Of a stretch of 64,000 bases of DNA, positions 35,585 through 43,069 are shown in pieces; within the stretch, counting starts at the first letter, position 1; every line of letters begins with the position of its first letter. Made by a program: the position numbers and the translations under genes. This DNA comes from Mycobacterium lehmannii (lineage in GTDB: Bacteria; Actinomycetota; Actinomycetes; Mycobacteriales; Mycobacteriaceae). The notes below the pieces were generated by a model, which was given only the letters and a program-made list of their open reading frames with translations, was not told where the DNA came from and did not search any database. Where the stretch lies: the NCBI RefSeq assembly GCF_002245535.1, contig NZ_NKCN01000024.1:1-64000 (forward strand), written 5' to 3'.

Positions 35585-36283
35585 TCAGCGGGCGCCGACG
35601 ATATTGGCCAGCGCGGCGATCGGTGTGTCGTCGAGATGCTGGCAGAGTTCCAGCGCGTGCCCGAAAACCCGCTGTGCTCCGGCCTTTTCGAGCTCACTGC
35701 GGGAGACTCCCCCGCTGAGCACCGCGATGCTGTCGACACCTGCGCGTTTACAGGCTTCAACATCCCAGATGGTGTCGCCGACGAAGACGGCATGCGAGGC
35801 CGTCACCCCTGCGCGTTCGAGAGCGACCTCGACGATGTCGGGCTCGGGTTTGGCGGTGTCCACATCCTCCGAGGAAGTCACCGCGTACACCAGGTGGTCG
35901 CTATCGAGCACCTCGCGCAGCACCGACAGCTCCTCTTCCGGTGCCGAGGTCGCCAACACAACCCGGATGTCGAGCTTGTGCACCGCTTCGAGCAGTCCGC
36001 GTGCGCCCGGCAGTTGCCTCAGGTGCGGCGCCAACTCCTTGTAGTAGCGCGAATGCAAATCCTTGGCCTGGCTACGGGTCTCCTCGTCAGCCTCTGCTCC
36101 CAGCGTGTTGACCAGTGTCGTGCCATCCATCCCGATGGAGCGGTGGATGCGCCAGGCCTCGACCGGGTGACCGGCCTCCTCAAATGCCCGGTACCAGGCA
36201 TGAACGTGCAGGTAGTTCGAGTCGATCAGCGTCCCGTCGATATCGAAGAGGACGGCCGATGCGGTCTTGGCTTGCTCGGTCAC
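35585..36283 (-). CDS. HAD-superfamily phosphatase (PGMB/gph-like)
   Basis: A 232-aa HAD-IA hydrolase. Motif I is LFDIDGTLIDSNYLH (Asp14, Asp16), motif II is VVLATSAPEEEL, motif III is the Lys in DTAKPEPDIVEVAL, and motif IV is VFVGDTIWDVEACKRAG. The helical cap resembles that of beta-phosphoglucomutase and phosphoglycolate phosphatase relatives. GTG start overlaps the preceding coiled-coil gene by 4 bp, so it is the second gene of a two-gene operon. Confidence 0.88.
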   Translation of the reverse strand: MTEQAKTASAVLFDIDGTLIDSNYLHVHAWYRAFEEAGHPVEAWRIHRSIGMDGTTLVNTLGAEADEETRSQAKDLHSRYYKELAPHLRQLPGARGLLEAVHKLDIRVVLATSAPEEELSVLREVLDSDHLVYAVTSSEDVDTAKPEPDIVEVALERAGVTASHAVFVGDTIWDVEACKRAGVDSIAVLSGGVSRSELEKAGAQRVFGHALELCQHLDDTPIAALANIVGAR

Positions 36284-36738
36284 GAGCGGTGGTGCTGCTC
36301 GGGGGCCCGGTTCGGCTCGGCACGCGTGGTTCGATCGTCTCGCACGCCATCGGTTTTGGTGGTCGACGGATCGGCGACCGAGTCGGACGTTCGCGTCTGC
36401 GGGTCCAGGGCGTCGGCGCGGGCGCGTTGTTCATCGAGTTCGTCGCGCTTGGTGTTGACCGCGTTGCGGTGCGTGTGGGCAGCATCCTGCAGCCGGGCCG
36501 CCTCGGCGGCTTTCGCCTCTGCTTCGGCTTGTGCGGCACGGGCGCGAGCCTCGGTTTCCTGCGCGACGGTCTCGCGCTTGCGGAGATGATGCGACTCTTC
36601 GTCGACCTCCGTGCGGAGCCGATCGGCTTCCATGCGGCGGCGCTTGTTGCGCGCGTTGCGCGCCAGGAGCGCCACCGCCACGATCGCGGCGATCAGAACG
36701 ATGGCGACGATGATCCACACGATGGCGTTGTTATCCAT
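36280..36738 (-). CDS. Membrane-anchored coiled-coil protein
   Basis: A 152-aa protein with one N-terminal membrane helix (NNAIVWIIVAIVLIAAIVAVALLA, residues 3-26), then a basic RNARNKRRR stop-transfer segment. A long Ala/Glu/Arg coiled coil follows (about 34-108, with EARARAAQAEAEAKAAEAAR), and a disordered charged tail ends HHRS. The type is common in actinobacteria and its role unknown. It is translationally coupled to the HAD gene. Confidence 0.75.
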   Translation of the reverse strand: MDNNAIVWIIVAIVLIAAIVAVALLARNARNKRRRMEADRLRTEVDEESHHLRKRETVAQETEARARAAQAEAEAKAAEAARLQDAAHTHRNAVNTKRDELDEQRARADALDPQTRTSDSVADPSTTKTDGVRDDRTTRAEPNRAPEQHHRS

Positions 36739-36997
36739 GTCGGCTCCTCTGGTCTGTCGAGCCGGCTCGTTGACGAACCCGCTAATTCTGCGTGTGCCCG
36801 GGCAGCCATCCGGCTAAACGGCCGATGGTCAGACAGTTAGGGGCGGCCGCCATAGGGACAGCGCTCGCTGAGTCGATGGCGGCTCGCCCGCAGCTGTCTG
36901 GCAGGGATTTCGGCCCCCCGGCCGACGGAATTACCCGCTTGAGCAACCAAAAGCGTTGTTGCGGAGCGGAGCTCAGGATTCCCGTTGTTGGGCGATG

Positions 36998-37396
36998 CTA
37001 GAGCGTCGCGGTCAACGGTCCGGACGGCTCGCAGACCGGCTCGGGCGGATTGCCCGAGGTGGAGCAACCCCGACCCGTCGCCACGTACGTCGCGCCCGGT
37101 TGATACGGCGAGTAGTACGCCCGCGCTGTCAACAGCCCGTTGTTCTGCACACAGTTCTCCGGCCCCGCGTTGCCCTGGAGTTCGACGCAGGCGATCGACT
37201 GATACGGGGTGCCGCCGTCGCAGTTCGACGGCGACATCGTCACCGCCACCATGTCCGTTCCTGATACGTGCACGACGTGCGGGGCGGAGAGGGTGAAGGA
37301 GCAGGGCGGCTCGTCCGGGTCCGCGGCTGCCGTCGCGGTGACCGACGCACAGCTCAGCGCGACGGTGAAGACCCCGACCATCAGCGACCTGATCAT
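36998..37396 (-). CDS. Small secreted Cys-containing protein
   Basis: A 132-aa protein with a Sec signal (MIRSLMVGVFTVALSCASVTATAAA, cleavage near 25-26) and a mature domain with Cys in PPCSFTL, PSNCDGGTP, IACVELQG, PENCVQNN, GRGCSTS and PVCEPSG, an even number that could form three disulfides. The YYSPYQPGATYVATGRGC segment is reminiscent of small exported mycobacterial proteins. ATG at 37396 is favoured by the signal peptide; the longer ORF start has none. Function unknown. Confidence 0.7.
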   Translation of the reverse strand: MIRSLMVGVFTVALSCASVTATAAADPDEPPCSFTLSAPHVVHVSGTDMVAVTMSPSNCDGGTPYQSIACVELQGNAGPENCVQNNGLLTARAYYSPYQPGATYVATGRGCSTSGNPPEPVCEPSGPLTATL

Positions 37397-37464
37397 CTCC
37401 GGATCGTAGGCCAAGGCCACACGTGCGCGTGCCCCCTTTCGGCGACCGTGCACCATCCCTGTTA

Positions 37465-37519
37465 CGCGAGCGTGCGGGTCTGCTGACGACACGCCGCGTT
37501 AGATCCGCACTTTGCGCAC
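37465..37519 (-). repeat. 55-bp dispersed repeat, copy A (inverted)
   Basis: One of three 55-bp copies. Read on the minus strand it starts GTGCGCAAAG and ends GCACGCTCGCG, and is identical to copy B at 44 of 55 positions. It is intergenic, upstream of the secreted-protein gene. With copy B it forms a large inverted repeat. Confidence 0.8.
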
Positions 37520-37743
37520 CGTCGCGGGTCAACGAGCGTTCGGTACTCGGCGACGAGGCGATCGACCGCTGTGCGCAGGACACCCGAGAGCGGGCCGTAG
37601 AAATCGGCGATCTGCACGACGCGCATGCGCTGAATGTGACCGTGGGCTGTGTGCTGGCGTTGACGAGTCGGTGGCGGGCAGACGAACTACCGGTGACTGT
37701 GCGGACGGTGGCGGGGTTTGCGCACATTCGTCGGCCCGCGACG
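37520..37743. other. Spacer between inverted repeat copies, no clear gene
   Basis: This 224-bp interval lies between the inverted 55-bp copies A and B. An open frame (37423-37827 on the plus strand) crosses it with moderately codon-like composition but no recognisable protein and no ribosome site. I treat it as intergenic or a decayed gene. Confidence 0.4.
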
Positions 37744-37798
37744 GTGCGCAAAAGGCTGATTTTCCGCGGCGTGTCGTGTGCAGGCACGCACGGTCGCG
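37744..37798 (+). repeat. 55-bp dispersed repeat, copy B
   Basis: Plus-strand copy starting GTGCGCAAAAGGCTG and ending CGCACGGTCGCG. It matches copy A (44/55) and copy C (42/55), and shares the extra left flank CCCGCGACG with copy A. It ends 10 bp before the stop of the DLH gene on the opposite strand. Confidence 0.82.
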
Positions 37799-37807
37799 GG
37801 AATGGGC

Positions 37808-38719
37808 TCAGGCGACGTATCGGGTGAACCAGTCCTGCACACGGTGCCACGCGTCGGCCGCGGCGGTCGCGTTGTAACGCTCGCCGGTGTCGTTGAAGAA
37901 TGCGTGGTTGGAGTCGGGTTCGGTGACCAACTCGAAAACCAGACCGGCTTTTTCGAGCGCCGCCCGCGCGACGGGTTCGGTGGCGTTCACCCGCTGATCC
38001 TGGGCCGCATAAATCCCCAGCACGGCAACGTCTTTCGATCCGGAGAAGTCGGGGTTGTCGGGTGTGGGCCCGTAGAACGGGACCGCCGCCGACAGCCGAG
38101 GCTCACCGGAGTCCAACAACCGCCACACATAACCACCGCCCATGCAGAAGCCGACCGCCGCGACCTTCTTGCCGGGAACGCGTCGTTGCAGTTCGTCGAT
38201 GCCCGATTTCAGATCCGCGACCCCTTCCTCTGGCGGGATCTTGCCCAGCGCCGCGGTCGCCTCCGCGGGATCGGCGAACGTCGATGTCCCGCCCTTCGCC
38301 GAGAGCAGGTCGATCGCCAGCGCTGAGTAGCCGATTCCGGCGAAGCGACCCGCCACCGAACGGATGTAGTCGTTGAGCCCCTTGTTCTCGTGGATGACGA
38401 GCACGCCGCCGCGGACGTCCGGCGCCTGGGCCCAAGCGGCCTGCAATTCGCCGCGAGGCCCAGCCCAGCTGACCGGTGTGGTCGCCACCTCTGTCTCGCT
38501 GCCGGGCGGCGGGGCGCTGGCCATGACGGCGCCGCTCGACGTGGCCGGGGCGTCGGCCGTCGGCTCCCGGTTCTGGCCGCATGCGGCGAACAACGCGGTG
38601 GCGCCCGCGGTGCCGACACCGAGCAGCGCCAACCGGCGCAGCGCCTCCCGCCGCGACAGCAGACCGTCGACGTGGTCGGTGGCGATCTCTTCGGCGATGT
38701 ACCGCTGGAGGGGGGTCAT
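37808..38719 (-). CDS. Dienelactone hydrolase family Tat-exported lipoprotein
   Basis: A 303-aa protein. The N-terminus has a twin-arginine segment (SRREALRRLALLGVGTAGATALFAACG) ending in a lipobox with Cys about 47. It is thus probably folded, Tat-exported and lipid-anchored. After a Thr/Ala linker comes the DLH domain: VLVIHENKGLNDYIRSVAGRF, the nucleophile elbow VGFCMGGGY with an active-site Cys, and the acid/base pair in YAAQDQRVN and SNHAFFNDTGERYN. DLH enzymes cleave lactones or related esters. The start at ATG 38719 (MTPLQRYIAEEIATD) is chosen by family similarity. Confidence 0.87.
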   Translation of the reverse strand: MTPLQRYIAEEIATDHVDGLLSRREALRRLALLGVGTAGATALFAACGQNREPTADAPATSSGAVMASAPPPGSETEVATTPVSWAGPRGELQAAWAQAPDVRGGVLVIHENKGLNDYIRSVAGRFAGIGYSALAIDLLSAKGGTSTFADPAEATAALGKIPPEEGVADLKSGIDELQRRVPGKKVAAVGFCMGGGYVWRLLDSGEPRLSAAVPFYGPTPDNPDFSGSKDVAVLGIYAAQDQRVNATEPVARAALEKAGLVFELVTEPDSNHAFFNDTGERYNATAAADAWHRVQDWFTRYVA

Positions 38720-38840
38720 CCCAGCGAGTATGCCCCGATACGGACACCGCCGGAACCCTCGCACGAGGCAGCGACATCGTCGGATACATGCACGTCAGCG
38801 AGCACAGTAGACAAATCCACGAATCTGTTCACAGATTTCG

Positions 38841-38869
38841 TTGACATGGCAATCGCCGGGCTGTTCTAT
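38841..38869 (+). promoter_or_regulatory. Candidate sigma-70-type promoter for a leaderless transcript
   Basis: TTGACA at 38841-38846, 17-bp spacer, TTCTAT at 38864-38869. The expected transcription start about 7 bp later falls on the GTG start codon at 38876. Confidence 0.5.
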
Positions 38870-38875
38870 GGCGGG

Positions 38876-40666
38876 GTGAGCTACGACACGATCATCCGCA
38901 ACGGCCTCTGGTTCGACGGCACCGGCGCTCCGTCGGCGATCCGCAACCTCGGTATCCGCGCGGGGCGTGTGGTGGCGGTCAGCGAAGACGATCTCGACGC
39001 GACCGGTTGCCCGCAAGTCATCGACGCGACCGGTAAGTGGGTCATGCCCGGCATGCTCGACATCCACACCCACTACGACGTCGAAGTGCTCAACGGTCCC
39101 GCCCTCGCCGAGTCGCTGCGCCACGGCGTGACCACGGTGATGCTCGGGTCCTGCTCGCTGTCGACCGTGCACGTCGACGCCAGCGACGCCGGTGACATCT
39201 TCGGTCGGGTCGAGGCGATCCCCCGTGACCACGTGATCGCCGCGGTCGAAGAGCACAAGACCTGGTCGAACTGCGAGCAATACATCCAAGCTCTGGAATC
39301 CCGGCCGCTCGGCCCCAACATCGCGGCATTCATCGGTCACTCCGACATGCGCGCCGCGACCATGGGACTCGACCGCGCCACGCGTAAGGACCAGCGCCCC
39401 ACCGAGGCCGAGCAAGCTCAGATGGAGTGCTGGCTGTCGGAGGCGCTGGAGGCCGGATTCGTCGGAATGTCGTCGCAACAGCTGCTTTTCGACAAGCTCG
39501 ATGGTGACGTGTGCCGGTCGAGGACCCTCCCGTCGACCTACGCCAAACCGCGCGAGCTGCGTCGGTTGAAGGCGTTGCTGCGACGCGCAGGCCGGGTTCT
39601 GCAGTCCGGCCCCGACATCGAGAACCCGCTCAACCTCGGCTCACAGCTGGCGCAGTCGCTGGGCCTCATCCGCAATCCGCTCAAGACCAGCTTGTTGTCG
39701 GCCGCGGACGTGAAATCGAACCCGTACAGCATCCACGCGCTCGGTCCGGCCGCGCGGCTGGTCAACAGGCTCGGCGGCAACTTCCGTTGGCAGCATCTGC
39801 CGGTCCCTTTCGAGGTTTACGCCGACGGCATCGATCTGGTGGTCTTCGAGGAATTCGGCGCGGGCGCGGCGGCGCTGCATCTGCGCGACGAGGTCGAGCG
39901 CAACGAGCTCATGCGCGATGCGGCCTACCGGCGCCGATTCCGCAAGGAGTACGAGAGCAAGCTCGGCATCCGGGTGTGGCAGCGCGACTTCTTCGACGCC
40001 GAGATCGTCGCGTGCCCGGACACATCGATCGTCGGCAAGTCGTTCGGTCTGGTCGGTCAGGAGCGCGGCGGTGTGCATCCCGTCGACGCCTTCCTCGACC
40101 TGGTGCTCGAACACGGCACGGCACTGCGATGGCGCACCACGATTTCCAACCATCGCCCCGAGGTGCTCAAGAAGCTCGCCGCCGATTCCGGCATCCAGAT
40201 GGGCTTCTCGGATGCCGGTGCGCACCTGCGCAACATGGCGTTCTACAACATGGGTCTGCGGTTGCTGCGCCACGTGTACAGCGCCGAACGCGCCGGGAAG
40301 CCGTTCATGACGGTCGAACACGCGGTGCACCGGCTCACCGGTGAGCTGGCCGACTGGTATCGCCTGGACGCCGGGCACCTGCGTATCGGCGACCGCGCCG
40401 ACATCGTGATCGTCGACCCCGCACACCTCGACGATTCGCTGGACCGCTACGCAGAAGAGCGCGTCGACCATTACGGCGGGCTGTCGCGCATGGTCAACCG
40501 CAACGACGACACTGTCTCGGGTGTGTTCGTCGGCGGCCGCGCGGTCTTCCTCGACGGCAAGCCGACGCATCTCGTCGGCAAACGGCGGACCGGACGGTTC
40601 CTGCGCGCAGCGCACAAGGCGCCCGCGCTCGTCGAGCAGGAAGGGGAATTGGCCAGTGTCGGTTGA
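38876..40666 (+). CDS. Amidohydrolase family protein (D-aminoacylase/dihydropyrimidinase-like)
   Basis: A 596-aa metal-dependent amidohydrolase. The first strand MSYDTIIRNGLWFDGTGAPSAIRNLGIR is typical. Metal ligands are in PGMLDIHTHYDVEV (HxH at about 61-63), ALLGHSD-type AAFIGHSDMR, the HRPEVLK region and FSDAGAHLRNM, with the C-terminal DIVIVDPAHLDD return strand. Family members of this length are widespread in mycobacteria and hydrolyse N-acyl-D-amino acids or cyclic amides; the substrate here is unknown. The GTG at 38876 matches family starts. The SnoaL-like gene overlaps its 3' end by 11 bp. Confidence 0.85.
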   Translation: MSYDTIIRNGLWFDGTGAPSAIRNLGIRAGRVVAVSEDDLDATGCPQVIDATGKWVMPGMLDIHTHYDVEVLNGPALAESLRHGVTTVMLGSCSLSTVHVDASDAGDIFGRVEAIPRDHVIAAVEEHKTWSNCEQYIQALESRPLGPNIAAFIGHSDMRAATMGLDRATRKDQRPTEAEQAQMECWLSEALEAGFVGMSSQQLLFDKLDGDVCRSRTLPSTYAKPRELRRLKALLRRAGRVLQSGPDIENPLNLGSQLAQSLGLIRNPLKTSLLSAADVKSNPYSIHALGPAARLVNRLGGNFRWQHLPVPFEVYADGIDLVVFEEFGAGAAALHLRDEVERNELMRDAAYRRRFRKEYESKLGIRVWQRDFFDAEIVACPDTSIVGKSFGLVGQERGGVHPVDAFLDLVLEHGTALRWRTTISNHRPEVLKKLAADSGIQMGFSDAGAHLRNMAFYNMGLRLLRHVYSAERAGKPFMTVEHAVHRLTGELADWYRLDAGHLRIGDRADIVIVDPAHLDDSLDRYAEERVDHYGGLSRMVNRNDDTVSGVFVGGRAVFLDGKPTHLVGKRRTGRFLRAAHKAPALVEQEGELASVG

Positions 40667-41099
40667 GGATACGGTTCTGGGCATGTGGAAGGCGCTGTCG
40701 GCGCGCGACTGGGAGGCGGTCAAGACCTTTCTGTCCGACGACTGCATCTACCTCGACGTGCCCGTAGGTCCGGCGGCCGCTGCGCGTGGGCCGGAGGACA
40801 TCGTCAAGCGGCTCAAGATCGGCTTGGAGCCGTTGGCCTCCTACGAGAACTTCACGGGGTTGCTGGTCGACAACGGTGCGGACGTGATGTACGAGCATTC
40901 CGAGGAATGGCACTGGGCCACAGGTGAATCGGCCGTACTGAAATTCGTCAGCGTGCATCGCGTCGAGGACGGCAAGATCACGCTGTGGAAGGACTACTGG
41001 GACATGGGCGCGCTGGCCAACAACGCGCCGGCCACGTGGATGGACGACTTCGCCAACGCCGACATGTCATGGGTGTTCGACGCGACCGGACTGATCTGA
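40656..41099 (+). CDS. SnoaL/limonene-epoxide-hydrolase-like protein
   Basis: A 147-aa NTF2-fold protein: VEDTVLGMWKALSARDWEAVKTFLSDDCIYLDVPVGPAAAARGPEDIVKRL fits the limonene-1,2-epoxide hydrolase/SnoaL N-terminal half, and MYEHSEEWHWATGESAVLKFVSVHRVEDGKITLWKDYWD the second. The conserved acidic residues (Asp36-type and the DYWD) may be catalytic. GTG 40656 follows AAGGGGAATT and overlaps the amidohydrolase gene by 11 bp, so the pair is co-translated and probably acts in one pathway. Confidence 0.8.
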   Translation: MSVEDTVLGMWKALSARDWEAVKTFLSDDCIYLDVPVGPAAAARGPEDIVKRLKIGLEPLASYENFTGLLVDNGADVMYEHSEEWHWATGESAVLKFVSVHRVEDGKITLWKDYWDMGALANNAPATWMDDFANADMSWVFDATGLI

Positions 41100-41134
41100 C
41101 GCAGCCCTGAGGGCGCGTGGCAATGCGCGGAAAC

Positions 41135-42505
41135 CTAGACGCTCCAGGCTAATCGGAACTTCTCGGCGGCCTGCTCGGCGCTGAGGTCGCCGAAGTTATC
41201 GTGCTCGTAGCGGCGCACCGCGACCACGGCATCCACGACCGCATCGCCGAGGATGGACCGCATCAGAGAGGAGTGCTCGAGTGCGTCGATCGCCTCGGCC
41301 TGGTTCTGGGCCATCATCACGATGCCGGCGCACTGTCGTTGCTCATCGGTCAGCATTGCGGGATCGACCGTCGTCTCCGGCGGTAGTGCCAGCTGGCGTT
41401 CGATCCCGTGGAGGGCGAGCCCGAGGATCGCCGCCGTCGCCAGATACGGATTGGCCGACGGGTCGACGACCTTGACCTCGACGTTGGCCCCCGACGGGTT
41501 GCTGACGCCGCCGATCAGGAAACGCACTGCCGCCTCGCGGTTCTCGGTGCCCCAGCAGACCGAAGCCCCCGACCAGAGGCCCGGTTGCATGCGCTGGCTG
41601 GACAACAGCGAACCGGCGAGCACGCCCTGAGCCTCGGGAAGGCCGGCGAGCAACCCTGCCACCGCCGACTCCCCCTCGGGTGTCAAACCGTTGACACCGT
41701 CTCCGTCGGAGAACACGGGGGCGTCATCACGCGTCATCGAGAAGTGCTGATGCGAACCCGATCCGACCTCTCCGGCGAACGGGACCGGGGACAGGCTTAT
41801 CCGCATCCCGTACCGCCGCGCGACCCGTCCGATGATGATCCGCATCAGCACCAGGGCGTCGGCCGCCGCAACGGGCGGCAGGGGGGCCAGCGAGATCTCG
41901 AACTGGTTGACGCCGTACTCGGGGTGGAACTGTTCGATCGCGACGCCCGATGCGGTTGCCGCGTTGGTGACGTCGCGGACGAACCCCTCGAACTCCAAGA
42001 CCCCGGCCAGGCCGTATTGGGCCCACAGGTGCGACGGCAACCGGTTGCCGTCGGGTCCGACGAGCATGAACTCCATCTCGTGGCCCACGACCGTGCTGAT
42101 TCCCGCCTCGGACAACCGATCCGCGACCCGGCCGAGGGCGCCACGGGTGCAGTAGGCGTCCGGGGTGCCGTCCTGATTGAAGAAATTGCTTGGCGCCCAG
42201 GCCAATCCGTCACCGAGGATCCGCAATGCGCCGAGGTCGATCCGGATCCGCTGGTCCCCCACCACGCCGATCTTGTCACCAAAGACGATGCCGCTCTGGT
42301 CGATGGCGAAGACGTGCCACACGGGGCTGGCCCCGAGCCCTGGGTCGGCGAAGGTGCCCATCCGGCGCAGTGGCACGGTTTTGGCGAGCGTGAGTCCGGC
42401 GGCGTTGATGATCGTCCCGATGAGGGTGGCAACCCCGTCGGCCTCGAGCTGGGCGATCGCCGCCGCCGCGAGTGGTTTGGCTGTCGTCGAGCTCACCGCA
42501 GCCAT
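41135..42505 (-). CDS. glnA3: Glutamine synthetase family protein (GlnA3-type)
   Basis: A 456-aa enzyme of the GS fold that is not the housekeeping GlnA1. It has the family blocks GHEMEFMLVGPDGNRL (metal-binding Glu), EQFHPEYGVNQFEISLAPLPP, GSGSHQHFSM and NPSGANVEVKVVDPSANPYLATAAIL. Relatives (GlnA3/GlnA4 of actinobacteria) act as gamma-glutamylpolyamine or ethanolamine ligases. As I recall the M. tuberculosis order is bfrA, exporter Rv1877, glnA3, and the same three genes occur here with one insertion, so orthology to Rv1878 is likely. The start is the ATG giving MAAVSSTTAKP. Confidence 0.9.
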   Translation of the reverse strand: MAAVSSTTAKPLAAAAIAQLEADGVATLIGTIINAAGLTLAKTVPLRRMGTFADPGLGASPVWHVFAIDQSGIVFGDKIGVVGDQRIRIDLGALRILGDGLAWAPSNFFNQDGTPDAYCTRGALGRVADRLSEAGISTVVGHEMEFMLVGPDGNRLPSHLWAQYGLAGVLEFEGFVRDVTNAATASGVAIEQFHPEYGVNQFEISLAPLPPVAAADALVLMRIIIGRVARRYGMRISLSPVPFAGEVGSGSHQHFSMTRDDAPVFSDGDGVNGLTPEGESAVAGLLAGLPEAQGVLAGSLLSSQRMQPGLWSGASVCWGTENREAAVRFLIGGVSNPSGANVEVKVVDPSANPYLATAAILGLALHGIERQLALPPETTVDPAMLTDEQRQCAGIVMMAQNQAEAIDALEHSSLMRSILGDAVVDAVVAVRRYEHDNFGDLSAEQAAEKFRLAWSV

Positions 42506-42525
42506 TGTGCGCGCCTTGTCGCGAG

Positions 42526-43008
42526 TTACAGCGTGATCTTGCAGCTTTGGCCGATGTCGAGTGTGCGCAGCATGCGGCCCATGCCCAGCCACATCGCACA
42601 CGACAGCGCCAGATCGGTGAGCAACTCGTCAGAGAATTGCTCGCGGCAGCGCTGCCAGAAGTCCTCGTCGTCGCGCAGGCCGGTGTGGTCGCTGGCGAAC
42701 CGTTCGGCGAACTCTGCGGCGATCCGCTCCTGCGCGGTGTAGCCCGGCCAGGTTCGCCATTCGGCGGCGTGGTCGTAGAGGTCCTCGTCGACGCCTGCCG
42801 CCAGACCTTCGGAGTCGCGGGTGTTCTGGCACACCACGCATTCGTTGTCCAGAGCGATGACCATGCGCGCCAGTTCGCGAACCCGCATCGGCAGCCGGTT
42901 CTTCGTGTAAACCGCATTGGTGAAGCCGGCCATCGCGATGCCGATATCCGGCGACATCGTCACCCAGGCGGCAGCGTCATCGTCGGCGAAATCCCCAATT
43001 CGACTCAT
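42526..43008 (-). CDS. Carboxymuconolactone decarboxylase family (AhpD-like) protein
   Basis: A 160-aa CMD-fold protein. NRLPMRVRELARMVIALDNECVVCQNTRDSEGL carries the CxxC (ECVVC) of AhpD-like proteins with the following helix; FADDDAAAWVTMSPDIGIAMAGFTNAVY is the family N-terminus. Such proteins are peroxidase-linked thiol reductants or true decarboxylases. A perfect KstR-type operator lies 30-44 bp upstream of the ATG. It separates this gene from the exporter gene upstream on the same strand and suggests an independent sterol-responsive transcript that may also read into glnA3, 20 bp downstream. Confidence 0.85.
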   Translation of the reverse strand: MSRIGDFADDDAAAWVTMSPDIGIAMAGFTNAVYTKNRLPMRVRELARMVIALDNECVVCQNTRDSEGLAAGVDEDLYDHAAEWRTWPGYTAQERIAAEFAERFASDHTGLRDDEDFWQRCREQFSDELLTDLALSCAMWLGMGRMLRTLDIGQSCKITL

Positions 43009-43038
43009 GGCCGCATCGTACGCTCGCCGCCGTCGAAT

Positions 43039-43052
43039 TGGAACGCGTTCTA
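43039..43052. promoter_or_regulatory. KstR-type operator (sterol regulon)
   Basis: TGGAACGCGTTCTA fits TnnAACnnGTTnnA at all fixed positions, and GAACGCGTTC is itself a perfect palindrome. It lies 30 bp upstream of the CMD gene and 17 bp past the stop of the exporter gene. Confidence 0.8.
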
Positions 43053-43069
43053 GTTTCGGACCTGCACGA

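Noticed and set aside
37423-37827. Possible 134-aa gene crossing the inverted 55-bp repeats
   Set aside because: Composition is only weakly codon-like, there is no ribosome site, no similarity I recognise, and it runs through both repeat copies.
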